DNA from: Roseateles oligotrophus
GTDB taxonomy: Bacteria > Pseudomonadota > Gammaproteobacteria > Burkholderiales > Burkholderiaceae_C
Assembly: GCF_025717515.1 (NCBI RefSeq)
Contig: NZ_JAJIRN010000011.1
Coordinates: 186,001 to 250,000 of the forward strand
Direction: 5' to 3'
Length of the DNA stretch: 64,000 bases
How positions within the stretch are numbered: position 1 is the first letter of the stretch; each line of letters starts with the position of its first letter. Under the pieces are notes generated by a model. The model saw only the letters and a program-made list of their open reading frames with translations. It was not told where the DNA came from and made no database searches. Below are positions 35,276 to 49,374 of this stretch, in pieces. Made by a program: the position numbers and the translations under genes.

Positions 35276-36643
35276 ATGACTCAAGTATCAGAATGGCTCA
35301 AGGTCGAATCAATGGACCTGGATGCCCAGGGCGTTGCCCATAACGAAGAAGGCAAAGTGGTTTTCATCGAGGGTGCTTTGCCCGGTGAAGAGGTGCAAGT
35401 CACCGTCGGCCGCAAGAAAAGCAGCTGGGAGCAGGGCACGATGGTGGCGATGCGGCGCGAAAGCTCGCAACGCGTGACGCCCGGTTGCCCACATGCGGGC
35501 CTACACGCGGGCTCCTGCGGCGGCTGCAAGATGCAGCATTTGCACGCCGGCGCGCAAGTCGCCGTCAAGCAGCGGGTGATGGAGGACAACCTCTGGCACC
35601 TCGGCAAGGTCAAGCCCGAGATGGTCTTGCGCCCGATCGAAGGGCCGACTTGGGGCTATCGCTACCGGGCGCGCTTCTCGGTCCGTTATGTGATCAAGAA
35701 GAGCATGGTCTTGATCGGCTTTCACGAGCGCAAGAGCCGCTACGTGGCCGATATGCAGGTCTGCAAGGTGGTGCCGCAACGGGTCAGCGATCTCTTGATT
35801 CCGCTGCGCGAGATGATTGCCAGCATGGATCAGCGCGACCATCTGCCGCAGATCGAGTTGGCGATGGGCGACGAAGTGATCGCCCTGGTCTTGCGCAATT
35901 TGAACCCTTTGCCGGAGTCCGACAAGACCAAGCTGCGCGAGTTCGCCGCGCAGCATTTGGGCGTGCAATGGTGGTTGCAGCCCAAGGGGCCGGACACGGT
36001 GGCCTTGTTGGATGCAGGCGGCCCGGCGCTGTCTTACAGCTTGCCCGAGTTCGGGGTGGTGATGCCGTTCAAGCCGACGGACTTCACCCAGGTCAATCCG
36101 CATATCAATACGGTGCTGGTTGGGCGGGCGCTGCGCCTGCTGGATGTGCAGCGTAATGAGCGCGTGATCGACTGGTTCTGCGGCTTGGGCAATTTCACCT
36201 TGCCGTTGGCGACCAAGGCGCGCGAGGTCTTGGGCATTGAAGGCAGCGAGGCGCTGGTGCAGCGTTCGCGCGAGAACGCTAAGTTGAATGGCCTGGACGC
36301 CAATACATCGTTCGTTGCGCGTAATCTGTTCGAGATGACGCCGGCGCTGTTGGCTGCCGATGGTTCGGCCGACAAATGGTTGGTGGACCCGCCGCGGGAT
36401 GGCGCTCATGCTTTATCGCAGGCTCTAGCCGATATCAAGCTCGACCCCAGCTTGGCACCGGGCTGGCAAGCGCCCAAGCGCATCGTCTACGTCAGTTGCA
36501 ACCCAGCGACCTTGGCTCGTGACGCCGGTATCTTGGTCAATCAGGCCGGTTACCGCTGCACGGCGGCTAGCGCGGTCAATATGTTCCCGCACACCTCCCA
36601 TGTGGAAAGCATCGCGGTCTTCGAGCGTGATGCTTCAGAGTAG
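35276..36643 (+). CDS. rlmD: 23S rRNA (uracil-1939-C5)-methyltransferase RlmD
   Basis: A 455-residue iron-sulfur RNA methyltransferase. An N-terminal TRAM domain (about 5-65) is followed by the 4Fe-4S cysteines in [14 protein letters not shown], with a fourth Cys in MQVCKV. The SAM domain has [21 protein letters not shown] and the catalytic Cys in [12 protein letters not shown]. It makes m5U1939 in 23S rRNA. The start at 35276 was chosen from the family N-terminus and the -10 spacing. Just after its stop lies a near-copy of its own C-terminal coding sequence (see repeat). Confidence 0.95.
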   Translation: MTQVSEWLKVESMDLDAQGVAHNEEGKVVFIEGALPGEEVQVTVGRKKSSWEQGTMVAMRRESSQRVTPGCPHAGLHAGSCGGCKMQHLHAGAQVAVKQRVMEDNLWHLGKVKPEMVLRPIEGPTWGYRYRARFSVRYVIKKSMVLIGFHERKSRYVADMQVCKVVPQRVSDLLIPLREMIASMDQRDHLPQIELAMGDEVIALVLRNLNPLPESDKTKLREFAAQHLGVQWWLQPKGPDTVALLDAGGPALSYSLPEFGVVMPFKPTDFTQVNPHINTVLVGRALRLLDVQRNERVIDWFCGLGNFTLPLATKAREVLGIEGSEALVQRSRENAKLNGLDANTSFVARNLFEMTPALLAADGSADKWLVDPPRDGAHALSQALADIKLDPSLAPGWQAPKRIVYVSCNPATLARDAGILVNQAGYRCTAASAVNMFPHTSHVESIAVFERDASE

Positions 36644-36703
36644 GCTCATATCGCGTTAGCGATGTGACGCTGGAACTAAAGCAACGCGGTCTTCGAACGC
36701 GAT
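36613..36703 (+). repeat. Imperfect direct repeat of the rlmD 3' end
   Basis: The 19 nt at 36613-36631, inside rlmD, recur at 36685-36703 in the intergenic region with 2 mismatches. Read in the same register both encode AVFERD; both mismatches are synonymous (GAG/GAA, CGT/CGC), and the second copy ends in TGA. It looks like a relic of an older rlmD end. Confidence 0.6.
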
Positions 36704-36730
36704 TGATGGCCAGCAGCAGTCAGGCAAAAG

Positions 36731-36754
36731 AAACGGGGTCCGAGGACCCCGTTT
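36731..36754. terminator. Bidirectional intrinsic terminator between rlmD and the Bax inhibitor gene
   Basis: The stem AAACGGGGTC/GACCCCGTTT with a 4-nt loop. It has GTTTTC on the plus side and T-rich CTTTTG on the minus side, suited to stop both convergent transcripts. Confidence 0.85.
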
Positions 36755-36773
36755 TCTATTGCGGCTTGATGGA

Positions 36774-37469
36774 TCAGTCGCGTTCGCCGCCGAAGATGCC
36801 GAGCAAGGACAAGAGGCTCTGGAATACGTTGTAGATGTCCAGATAGATCGCCAGCGTCGCCGAGATGTAGTTGGTCTCGCCGCCATCGATCACGCGCTTG
36901 ATGTCATACAGCATGAAGGCCGAGAACACCGCCATCGACAGCGCAAGTATCGTCAGCATCAGCGCCGAAGACTGGATGAAGATATTGGCCAAGCCGACCA
37001 CCAGCAAGATGATGGCGCCGACATACAAGAACTTGCCCATCGAGGATAGATCGCGCTTGATCACCGTGGCCAGTGAGGCCATTGCGAAGAAGATGGCACC
37101 CGTGCCGCCGAAAGCCATCATGATCAGGCTGCTGCCGTTGCGGAAGCCCAGAATCTGGGCCAGCATGCGCGACAGCATCAGACCCATGAAGAAGGTGAAG
37201 GCCAGCAGCACATAAACGCCGGTGCTGGAGTTCTTGGTCTTCTCGACGGCATACATCAGGCCGAAGGCACCGACCATGAAGACAATCATGCTCATGCCCA
37301 TGCCCATCGTCGCCATGATGCCGGTGGTGACACCGACCCAGGCGCCTAGTACGGTCGGCACCATCGACAAGGCCAAGAGCCAGTAGGTGTTGCGCAATAC
37401 GCGTTGACGATCGACGGACAAGCCACCGTTCAAGGCGCCGCCATATTGGTTTTGCAGGGTTTCGTTCAT
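36774..37469 (-). CDS. Bax inhibitor-1/YccA family membrane protein
   Basis: A 231-residue protein with seven predicted helices and a short polar N-terminus. It matches the BI-1/YccA group, including the C-terminal DIKRVIDGGETNYISATLAIYLDIYN segment with the paired Asp residues that form the pH-gated calcium or proton site in BsYetJ. E. coli YccA binds and modulates FtsH; an ftsH gene is 8 kb away here, so a similar relation is possible. A ribosome binding site (GGAGG) precedes the ATG. Confidence 0.92.
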   Translation of the reverse strand: MNETLQNQYGGALNGGLSVDRQRVLRNTYWLLALSMVPTVLGAWVGVTTGIMATMGMGMSMIVFMVGAFGLMYAVEKTKNSSTGVYVLLAFTFFMGLMLSRMLAQILGFRNGSSLIMMAFGGTGAIFFAMASLATVIKRDLSSMGKFLYVGAIILLVVGLANIFIQSSALMLTILALSMAVFSAFMLYDIKRVIDGGETNYISATLAIYLDIYNVFQSLLSLLGIFGGERD

Positions 37470-37648
37470 AGATAAATCCTCCGGACAAAAAATGCTGCGG
37501 GCTCTAGGCCCGATGCGTACTTCCCAGCCAACACTGTAGCTTGAGTTTGAAAAACATGCGTCGGGCTTGGCATCTAGGCCGCCGCTTGGGGCAGTAGCCC
37601 ATTGACTTCGCCTATTACAGTGTGGGCTTTAGCTTGGAATTCAACAAC

Positions 37649-38053
37649 ATGAAGCAAAAACCATTCTTGGGCCTTGATGAGGTGAAGCGCATTGCGGCTG
37701 CAGCGGAAGCCGAGGCTTTGGCAAATCAATGGGCGGTATCGATCGCGATCGTCGACGATGGTGGCCACCTGCTGTGGCTGCAGCGTCTCGATGGTGCGGC
37801 GGCAATTTCCGCGCAAATCGCCCCCGCCAAGGCGAACACGGCGGCGCTGGGGCGGCGTGAGTCCAAGGTCTATGAGGACATCATCAACCAGGGGCGGGTC
37901 TCTTTTCTGAGTGCGCCGGGCCTGAGTGGCTTGCTTGAGGGCGGCTTGCCCATCATGGTGGAAGGCTTCTGCGTCGGCGCGGTGGGTGTCAGCGGGGTCA
38001 AGTCCAGCGAGGATGCGCAGATCGCACGCGCCGGTATTGCTGCTTTGGGCTGA
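37649..38053 (+). CDS. GlcG/HbpS family protein
   Basis: A 134-residue protein of the GlcG/HbpS (DUF336) fold: LGLDEVKRIAAAAEAEA, VSIAIVDDGGHLLWLQRLDGA, and GLPIMVEGFCVGAVGVSG are family blocks. Members bind haem or small cofactors, or accompany glycolate oxidase and PDU-like systems. No such operon is nearby, so the role here is open. The ATG at 37649 was chosen over a GTG at 37622. It precedes carA at a distance of 242 nt. Confidence 0.85.
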   Translation: MKQKPFLGLDEVKRIAAAAEAEALANQWAVSIAIVDDGGHLLWLQRLDGAAAISAQIAPAKANTAALGRRESKVYEDIINQGRVSFLSAPGLSGLLEGGLPIMVEGFCVGAVGVSGVKSSEDAQIARAGIAALG

Positions 38054-38143
38054 GTCTGTGGCGCGGGTGCGTCCGCGCCCGATTGGAAGTTACATCAGCA
38101 TGTCAATTGTGCGTGCTAGGCATTGGTGAATACCCTGCTCGGG

Positions 38144-38149
38144 TATACT
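38144..38149 (+). promoter_or_regulatory. -10 element of carAB
   Basis: TATACT 5 of 6, in the 242-nt space before carA, leaving a leader of about 140 nt. A clear -35 is not seen (TTGGTG at 15 nt). The long leader could carry pyrimidine or arginine control, but no attenuator was recognised. Confidence 0.45.
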
Positions 38150-38295
38150 CAGCAGGTTTACCCGCAACAAAAATCGCAACCACACGCACGCCCCGCGAAA
38201 CTCCACCAGTTTCCCATTACCGGATTCCGGCTCTTTGACTGTCCAGGTCTAGAAAAAGAGTAGAGCAGGGCGCGCGCACAAACCGGAGTCCCCCC

Positions 38296-39456
38296 GTGCT
38301 GCCCGAATTGCTCTCATCCCCCAAAGCGATCCTCGCCCTGGCAGACGGTACGGTCTTCAAAGGCTCCTCGATCGGTGCAACCGGCCACACGGTCGGCGAA
38401 GTGGTGTTCAACACCGCGATGACCGGCTATCAAGAGATCCTCACCGACCCGAGCTATTGCCGCCAGATCGTGACACTCACGTATCCGCACATCGGTAATT
38501 ACGGCGTCAATGATGAGGACGTCGAGGCGCAGAAGATCCATGCCGCTGGCCTGATCATCAAGGAACCGCCGATTCTTGATTCCAACTTCCGCAAGACCCG
38601 CACGCTGGTGCAATACCTGCAAGACGAAGGCACGGTGGCGATTGCCGACATTGACACCCGCCGTCTTACCCGTGTGCTGCGCACCACCGGCGCACAAAGC
38701 GGTTGCATCATGGCCTTGGCCGCGGGCCAAGCCATCACGGATGAATTGATTGCACAAGCAATTGCGCTGGCGCAAGGCGCGCCCAGCATCAACGGCCTGG
38801 ATCTGGCCAAGGTGGTCAGCACCGAGGCCAAGCACAGCTGGACCGAGACCGAGTGGACGCTGGGCAAGGGCTACGGCCAGCAGACCCATCCGCGCTTTCA
38901 CGTGGTCGCCTATGACTTTGGCGTGAAGAGCAATATCTTGCGCATGCTGGCTTCGCGCGGCTGCAAGATCACTGTGGTGCCGGCGCAAACGCCCGCATCT
39001 GCGGTGTTTGATCTGGAGCCGGACGGCGTATTTTTGTCGAATGGCCCAGGTGATCCGCAGCCCTGCGATTACGCGATCAAGGCGGCGGCACAGTTGATCG
39101 ACGCAGGCATTCCGACCTTCGGCATTTGCCTGGGCCACCAGATCATGGCGCTGGCCTCTGGCGCCAAGACCTTCAAGATGAAGTTCGGCCATCACGGTGC
39201 CAATCATCCGGTCAAGGACCTGGACAGCGGTCGCGTCAGCATCACCAGCCAGAACCATGGCTTTGCGGTCGATGCCGACAGCCTGCCGGCCAATTTGCGC
39301 GCCACCCACATCAGCCTGTTCGACGGCACGCTGCAAGGCCTGGCCCGCACCGACAAGCCGGCCTTCTGCTTCCAGGGTCACCCTGAAGCCAGCCCAGGCC
39401 CACACGACATCGCCTACCTGTTTGACCGTTTCATTGGCCTGATGGCCAAGTCCTGA
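38296..39456 (+). CDS. carA: Carbamoyl-phosphate synthase small subunit (glutaminase)
   Basis: A 386-residue glutamine amidotransferase. The N-terminal small-subunit domain ([30 protein letters not shown]) is followed by the class I GATase domain with nucleophile Cys in GICLGHQ and the His/Glu of [11 protein letters not shown]. It releases ammonia from glutamine for CarB, feeding arginine and pyrimidine synthesis. GTG start with GGAG 9 nt upstream. carB starts 33 nt downstream. Confidence 0.96.
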   Translation: MLPELLSSPKAILALADGTVFKGSSIGATGHTVGEVVFNTAMTGYQEILTDPSYCRQIVTLTYPHIGNYGVNDEDVEAQKIHAAGLIIKEPPILDSNFRKTRTLVQYLQDEGTVAIADIDTRRLTRVLRTTGAQSGCIMALAAGQAITDELIAQAIALAQGAPSINGLDLAKVVSTEAKHSWTETEWTLGKGYGQQTHPRFHVVAYDFGVKSNILRMLASRGCKITVVPAQTPASAVFDLEPDGVFLSNGPGDPQPCDYAIKAAAQLIDAGIPTFGICLGHQIMALASGAKTFKMKFGHHGANHPVKDLDSGRVSITSQNHGFAVDADSLPANLRATHISLFDGTLQGLARTDKPAFCFQGHPEASPGPHDIAYLFDRFIGLMAKS

Positions 39457-39489
39457 GCGCACAACAGTAGAAGCGGACGGAGTAAAGAC

Positions 39490-42756
<3,267 letters not shown>

Positions 42757-42774
42757 ACTCTGCGCTATCGAAAT

Positions 42775-42826
42775 CCGCCGCAGCGCCTCGGGAAACCCCG
42801 AGCCGCAGCGGCGGTTTCTTTTTGTA
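42775..42826 (+). terminator. Intrinsic terminator after carB
   Basis: A long GC-rich stem (CCGCCGC...CCTCGG paired with CCGAG...GCGGCGG), followed by TTTCTTTTTG. It ends carAB 19 nt after the stop and lies in the greA leader. Confidence 0.85.
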
Positions 42827-42847
42827 TTCCAAGCTTATCGAAAAATC

Positions 42848-43324
42848 ATGGCCACTATTCCACTCACCACCTACGGCGCTGAAAAGCTCAAAGAAGAACT
42901 GTATCGCCTCAAGGGTGTCGAGCGGCATGCCGTGATTGCGGCCATCTCCGAGGCTCGCGCTCAAGGTGACTTGTCCGAGAATGCTGAATACGAAGCGGCC
43001 AAGGATAAGCAAGGCTTTATCGAAGGTCGCATCCTCGACATCGAAGGCAAGTTGGCGGCCGCCCTGATCATCAATCCCGCCGAGGTCGATGCCGGGGGGC
43101 GGATTGTGTTTGGCACCACGGTCGACCTGGAGGAAGAGTCCAGCGGTGCTCAAGTGACTTATCAAATCGTCGGCGACGACGAAGCCGATTTGAAGTTGGG
43201 CAAGGTCTCGATCAGCTCCCCGATTGCTCGCGCCTTGATTGGCAAAGAAGAGGGTGATGTGGCCAATGTGCAGGCGCCCGGCGGCGTCAAGAGCTACGAA
43301 GTGGTCAGAGTCCGTTACGTTTAA
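42848..43324 (+). CDS. greA: Transcription elongation factor GreA
   Basis: A 158-residue factor with an N-terminal coiled-coil finger (about 1-75, with the acidic tip [14 protein letters not shown]) and a C-terminal FKBP-like domain (80-158). It enters the RNA polymerase secondary channel and stimulates cleavage of backtracked RNA. The basic patch and the tip acids are intact. It starts 91 nt after carB, and the DUF4149 gene follows by 7 nt. Confidence 0.97.
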   Translation: MATIPLTTYGAEKLKEELYRLKGVERHAVIAAISEARAQGDLSENAEYEAAKDKQGFIEGRILDIEGKLAAALIINPAEVDAGGRIVFGTTVDLEEESSGAQVTYQIVGDDEADLKLGKVSISSPIARALIGKEEGDVANVQAPGGVKSYEVVRVRYV

Positions 43325-43331
43325 GCAACAG

Positions 43332-43763
43332 GTGCTGCGCCGATATCGCGCTGTATTGGCCGCCATTTGGGGCGGCTTTTTGCTTTGTGTCGCGTTTGCG
43401 GCGGCGCCGGCGGCGTTTGCGGTGTTGGAGCGAGCCCAAGCGGGCGCGCTGGTTGCCCAACTGTTCGCGGTTGAGGCGCAGGTCGCGCTGGCGGCTGCCT
43501 TGCTGCTGATCTTGATCGAGCGGCGCTTGGCGCGGGATTCGGGTTCTAAGAATTTATCGGCAGAATTCTTTTTGCCGGCGGCGGCTCTTTTCTGCACGGT
43601 GGCGGGCTATTACGCGCTGCACCCGATGATGGAGGCGGCCAAAGCCGGGCAGGGGTCATGGAGTTTCATGACCCTGCACGCTTTTTCTTTCGCATTTTTT
43701 GGTTTGAAGACCTTGGCTGTGCTGGCTTTGGCTTGGCGCACCAGCAACAATTCCAAGGTCTGA
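43332..43763 (+). CDS. DUF4149 family membrane protein
   Basis: A 143-residue protein with four predicted helices, the last two separated by a short polar loop (HPMMEAAKAGQGSW). DUF4149 proteins are found after greA in many Burkholderiales; their function is not known. The GTG at 43332 was chosen because the first helix follows soon after; no better start was seen. Its end is convergent with yhbY. Confidence 0.8.
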   Translation: MLRRYRAVLAAIWGGFLLCVAFAAAPAAFAVLERAQAGALVAQLFAVEAQVALAAALLLILIERRLARDSGSKNLSAEFFLPAAALFCTVAGYYALHPMMEAAKAGQGSWSFMTLHAFSFAFFGLKTLAVLALAWRTSNNSKV

Positions 43764-43776
43764 CCAAGGCCAGTTT

Positions 43777-44253
43777 TTACTGATCCTGGGCGTTCTTTTT
43801 GACGCTGGTCAGGCGCTTCTTGGCACGCTTGATCTCGCCACCTTGAGCGACCCGTTCGTTGCCAAGAACGCGCAACTTCTTGACTTGCGGTCGGTGGTTG
43901 CCACTCTTGGAGAATTTCACAATCTTGACCACGCGAGGACCGGCTTTGCCGTCGGCGCGTTCGGCCTCTTCCAAGTCCGGCAGCGGGCGCCACAGCACCA
44001 GCAATTTGCCGATGTGCTGAATCGGAGCCGCATTGAGTTCCCCGCAAAGGGACGCAAAAATGCTTTCGCGGTTGGTGCGGTCGTCCGAGAAGATGCGCAC
44101 CTTGATCAGCCCATGGGCATTCAAGGCGGCGTCGGTCTCTTTGACGACAGCGGGGGTGAGTCCATCCGCGCCTATCATGACAACTGGGTCAAGATGATGG
44201 GCGTCGGAGCGTTTTTCCTTGCGCTGGGCAGGAGTCAATTGAATCGCAGGCAT
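43777..44253 (-). CDS. yhbY: YhbY-type CRS1/CRM RNA-binding protein, ribosome assembly
   Basis: A 158-residue protein. The N-terminal CRM domain (about 1-95) reads [34 protein letters not shown] and [15 protein letters not shown], then [12 protein letters not shown]. coli YhbY binds pre-50S particles. The C-terminal extension of about 60 residues is Lys/Arg-rich and not present in the E. coli protein (97 residues). It is divergent from rlmE with 20 nt between start codons; both act on the large ribosomal subunit. Confidence 0.9.
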   Translation of the reverse strand: MPAIQLTPAQRKEKRSDAHHLDPVVMIGADGLTPAVVKETDAALNAHGLIKVRIFSDDRTNRESIFASLCGELNAAPIQHIGKLLVLWRPLPDLEEAERADGKAGPRVVKIVKFSKSGNHRPQVKKLRVLGNERVAQGGEIKRAKKRLTSVKKNAQDQ

Positions 44254-44258
44254 ACGCG

Positions 44259-44265
44259 TATTATC
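44259..44265. promoter_or_regulatory. Shared bidirectional -10 for yhbY and rlmE
   Basis: The 7-mer TATTATC supplies TATTAT on the plus strand (9 nt before the rlmE ATG) and GATAAT on the minus strand (6 nt before the yhbY ATG). Both mRNAs would start within a few bases of their start codons. No clear -35 was found for either side. Confidence 0.5.
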
Positions 44266-44273
44266 CGTGCAAC

Positions 44274-44954
44274 ATGAAGATCAAGACTAAAAGCAAGAAA
44301 CTTAATAAGACGTGGTTGCATGAGCACATCAATGACCCTTACGTCAAGATGGCTCATCGGGACGGTTTCCGCGCCCGTGCCGCCTACAAGCTGAAAGAGA
44401 TCGACGAGACGCTGAAACTGGTTCGCCCGGGTCAGATTGTGGTCGATTTGGGTGCTGCGCCCGGTGCATGGAGTCAATATTTGCGGCGCTGCTTTGCGCC
44501 CAAGGAGGCCGGCATTGGTGGTGCAGCCGTCGGCAAGCTCAATGGCACCATCATTGCGCTCGACTTGGCCGAGTGTGAGCCGATTGAAGGCGTGCAGTTT
44601 ATCCAGGGTGATTTTCAGGAGCAGGCCATTCTGGATCAATTGGAAGCTGCCTTGGCAGGCCGCGCGGTGGATTTGGTGGTGTCCGATATGGCGCCCAATC
44701 TGTCGGGGATTGAGAGCTCGGACGCGGCCCGCGTGGCCGGTTTGGTCGAGTTGGCGATCGACTTTGCACAGCAGCACCTGAAGCCCGAGGGCGCCTTGGT
44801 CGCCAAGGTGTTTCATGGCAGCGGCTACACCCAATTGGTCGAACAGTTCAAGGCAACCTTTAAAAAGGTCAAACCGATCAAGCCCAAGGCGTCAAAAGAC
44901 CGATCCACCGAGACCTTTCTGATCGGCATTGGATTAAAGCAGCCAAAGCGCTAA
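44274..44954 (+). CDS. rlmE: 23S rRNA (uridine-2552-2'-O)-methyltransferase RlmE (FtsJ/RrmJ)
   Basis: A 226-residue methyltransferase. Blocks: [19 protein letters not shown] site [15 protein letters not shown], and catalytic K-D-K-E elements at Lys in AAYKL, Asp in [10 protein letters not shown], Lys in LVAKVFHG and Glu near the C-terminus (STETFLIG). It makes Um2552, a late 50S assembly step. An insertion with [20 protein letters not shown] makes it longer than E. coli RlmE (209). It precedes ftsH by 123 nt, the same neighbourhood as rlmE-ftsH in E. coli. Confidence 0.96.
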   Translation: MKIKTKSKKLNKTWLHEHINDPYVKMAHRDGFRARAAYKLKEIDETLKLVRPGQIVVDLGAAPGAWSQYLRRCFAPKEAGIGGAAVGKLNGTIIALDLAECEPIEGVQFIQGDFQEQAILDQLEAALAGRAVDLVVSDMAPNLSGIESSDAARVAGLVELAIDFAQQHLKPEGALVAKVFHGSGYTQLVEQFKATFKKVKPIKPKASKDRSTETFLIGIGLKQPKR

Positions 44955-44995
44955 TCCCCGGCTTTTGAAGAGGTCTATCAAAAGCAGAGATGCCT

Positions 44996-45023
44996 CTTGA
45001 CTGCAATAGAATCAACCCCATAT
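44996..45023 (+). promoter_or_regulatory. Sigma-32 heat-shock promoter of ftsH
   Basis: CTTGACT (44996-45002), a 13-nt spacer, then CCCCATAT (45016-45023). This fits the sigma-32 consensus CTTGAAA-N11-16-CCCCATNT. The predicted start near 45030 leaves a leader of about 48 nt that includes a 7-bp hairpin (GACCGCA-CAAT-TGCGGTC, 45034-45051) and the SD AAGGAG. Confidence 0.75.
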
Positions 45024-45077
45024 GGCCTGCAGCGACCGCACAATTGCGGTCAGGTTTGAGTGAATTAAGGAGTCTCG

Positions 45078-46982
<1,905 letters not shown>

Positions 46983-47022
46983 TTCGAAAAGGCTGTATTT
47001 GCAGCTTTTGGGGAATGAATGG

Positions 47023-47059
47023 ATTCGGGGTCCGTCTGTGAAGACGGACCCCGAATTTC
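47023..47059 (+). terminator. Intrinsic terminator after ftsH
   Basis: A perfect 15-bp stem starting ATTCGGGGTCCGTCT with a GTGA tetraloop, followed by TTTCT. It lies 41 nt after the ftsH stop. Confidence 0.88.
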
Positions 47060-47093
47060 TAAATAAAAGCCACGCCGCCCTTTTTGACTTTCT

Positions 47094-47951
47094 ATGCATT
47101 GGCAAACGACTCGTTTTCAGATCGATTTGAGCCGCCCTCGCGTGATGGGCATCGTCAATGTGACGCCCGACTCCTTCTCCGATGGCGGCCAGCATGCGTC
47201 GGCCGCCGCCGCGATTGAGCATTGCGAGCGCTTGGTCCTTGAAGGGGTGGATATTTTGGACATCGGCGGGGAGTCCAGTCGACCGGGTGCAATCAGTCTG
47301 TCGCTTGACGAAGAATGGACCCGTATCGCGCCCGTGGTCTCGGCCGCCTTGACCATGGGCGTGCCGGTGTCGGTGGATACCTGCAAGGCTGAAATCATGG
47401 GGCGTGCCATGGGCTTGGGTGTGGATGTCATCAACGACATCCATGCATTGCAAGAGCCTCGGGCCTTGATGGCCTTGGCCGCGCATGACAAATGTGGTGT
47501 TTGCCTGATGCATATGCGTGGCTCACCCCAGATCATGCAATCACTGACCGATTACGATGATCTGTTGGCCGATGTCTCCGCTTTTCTGGCGGCTCGTGTT
47601 GCCGCCCTGCGGTCAGCCCATATTGCGCAGAACCGAATCGTGATTGATCCGGGCTACGGCTTTGCCAAGACCACCGAGCAGAACTTCGAGTTGCTGGCGC
47701 GGCAAGCGGAATTGCTTGATTTGGGCTATCCGTTGCTGGCGGGTTGGTCGCGCAAACGAGCGCTTGGTGATGTCACCGGGCGCAAGGTCGAGCAGCGCTT
47801 GGCGGGCAGTTTGGCGGCCGGCTTGGCGGCGATTGCGCAGGGCACAAAGATTTTACGAGTGCATGATGTGGCCGCCACGGTCGATGCGATCAAGGTCTGG
47901 ATGGCTGCATCGGCATGCGGGGCGACTCGCTATTTGACTGAACGACAATAG
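47094..47951 (+). CDS. folP: Dihydropteroate synthase
   Basis: A 285-residue TIM-barrel folate enzyme, the target of sulfonamides. Motifs: [58 protein letters not shown] and [14 protein letters not shown]. It condenses 4-aminobenzoate with hydroxymethyl-dihydropterin diphosphate. The order ftsH-folP-glmM is the same as in E. coli. The region before the ATG has no clear SD. Confidence 0.96.
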   Translation: MHWQTTRFQIDLSRPRVMGIVNVTPDSFSDGGQHASAAAAIEHCERLVLEGVDILDIGGESSRPGAISLSLDEEWTRIAPVVSAALTMGVPVSVDTCKAEIMGRAMGLGVDVINDIHALQEPRALMALAAHDKCGVCLMHMRGSPQIMQSLTDYDDLLADVSAFLAARVAALRSAHIAQNRIVIDPGYGFAKTTEQNFELLARQAELLDLGYPLLAGWSRKRALGDVTGRKVEQRLAGSLAAGLAAIAQGTKILRVHDVAATVDAIKVWMAASACGATRYLTERQ

Positions 47952-47980
47952 TTCCAATTTTTCTACGAGGAATGCTCACA

Positions 47981-49312
47981 ATGAGTCGCAAGTACTTTGG
48001 CACCGATGGGATTCGTGGCACGGTTGGGCAAGGCCCGATCACGCCTGACTTCATGCTCCGCCTGGGGCATGCGGTGGGGCAAGTTTTGCGCAAGAACGGC
48101 GGGCGCCCCAGTGTCTTGATCGGTAAGGACACGCGCATTTCCGGCTACATGATCGAGTCCGCTCTTGAGGCGGGCTTCGCTTCGGCCGGCGTTGATGTCT
48201 TGCTGACCGGCCCCTTGCCGACGCCGGGTGTGGCCTATATGACCCGCGCTTTGCGGCAGGATCTGGGGGTAGTGATCAGTGCCTCCCACAATCCTTTTGC
48301 GGACAACGGCATCAAGTTCTTCTCGGCCAAGGGGGAGAAGCTGCCCGATGCCTGGGAGCAGGCCGTCGAGTTGGCGCTTGAGGATCCGCCGACCTGGATT
48401 GATTCGGCTAATCTGGGTCGGGCGCGCCGCATTGCGGAAGCACGTGGGCGCTATATCGAATTTTGCAAGAACAGCTTTGGCCCGGACCTGAGCCTCAAAG
48501 GCATGAAGATCGTGATCGATGCGGCCAATGGTGCCGCCTATCACGTGGCACCCGATGTGTTCCATGAGTTGGGTGCAGAGGTGGTCTCGATTGGCTGCAG
48601 TCCCAATGGTTTCAATATCAACGATGGTTGCGGAGCGACATCACCGGCGGCCCTGGTCAAAGCAGTCAAAGAGCATGGCGCGCATTACGGCGTTGCGCTT
48701 GACGGTGATGCCGATCGCTTGCAATTGGTGGATGCCGAAGGGCGGCTGTACAACGGCGATGAGTTGCTCTATTTGATGGTGGCGGATCGCTTGGCGCAGG
48801 GCGGCCGTGTGCCAGGCGCGGTCGGCACGTTGATGACGAATATGGCGGTCGAGTTGGCAATCAAAGCACTGGATGTTGACTTTGTGCGTGCCAAGGTGGG
48901 TGACCGTTATGTGCTGGAGGAGCTCAGTGCACGTGGGTGGCAGTTAGGCGGCGAAGGGTCGGGCCATTTGCTGGCTTTGGACAAGCACACCACCGGTGAC
49001 GGCATCGTCAGCGCCTTGCTGATTCTGCAGGCCGTCATGCGTACGGGCAAGAGCATGGCCGAACAGTTGGCGCCGGTCTCCTTGTTCCCGCAAGTGTTGA
49101 TCAACGTTCGCCTGCAGCCGGGCCAGGATTGGAAGAGCAACGCCCAATTGGCCCGTGTTCAGGCCGAAGTGACGGCCGAATTGGCAGACCGGGGCCGGGT
49201 GCTGATTCGCGCGTCGGGCACCGAGCCTTTGCTGCGCCTGATGGTTGAGGCAAGCGACGGCGCGATGGCCCAGCGTTGCGCTGAGCGTTTGGCCGAGGCG
49301 GTCAAGAGCTGA
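47981..49312 (+). CDS. glmM: Phosphoglucosamine mutase
   Basis: A 443-residue alpha-D-phosphohexomutase converting glucosamine-6-phosphate to glucosamine-1-phosphate for UDP-GlcNAc synthesis. The phosphoserine loop is [19 protein letters not shown], the metal loop DGDADR, the sugar loop GGEGSGH and the phosphate loop [10 protein letters not shown]. The ATG at 47981 has GAGGAA at good distance and gives the standard [13 protein letters not shown] start. It follows folP by 29 nt. Confidence 0.97.
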   Translation: MSRKYFGTDGIRGTVGQGPITPDFMLRLGHAVGQVLRKNGGRPSVLIGKDTRISGYMIESALEAGFASAGVDVLLTGPLPTPGVAYMTRALRQDLGVVISASHNPFADNGIKFFSAKGEKLPDAWEQAVELALEDPPTWIDSANLGRARRIAEARGRYIEFCKNSFGPDLSLKGMKIVIDAANGAAYHVAPDVFHELGAEVVSIGCSPNGFNINDGCGATSPAALVKAVKEHGAHYGVALDGDADRLQLVDAEGRLYNGDELLYLMVADRLAQGGRVPGAVGTLMTNMAVELAIKALDVDFVRAKVGDRYVLEELSARGWQLGGEGSGHLLALDKHTTGDGIVSALLILQAVMRTGKSMAEQLAPVSLFPQVLINVRLQPGQDWKSNAQLARVQAEVTAELADRGRVLIRASGTEPLLRLMVEASDGAMAQRCAERLAEAVKS

Positions 49313-49374
49313 TTTGCTTGGGCGAGGCCAACTTGCCAGCTCGGCCGTTCCTCGCCGGGCGCGCGGTAGTTCGG

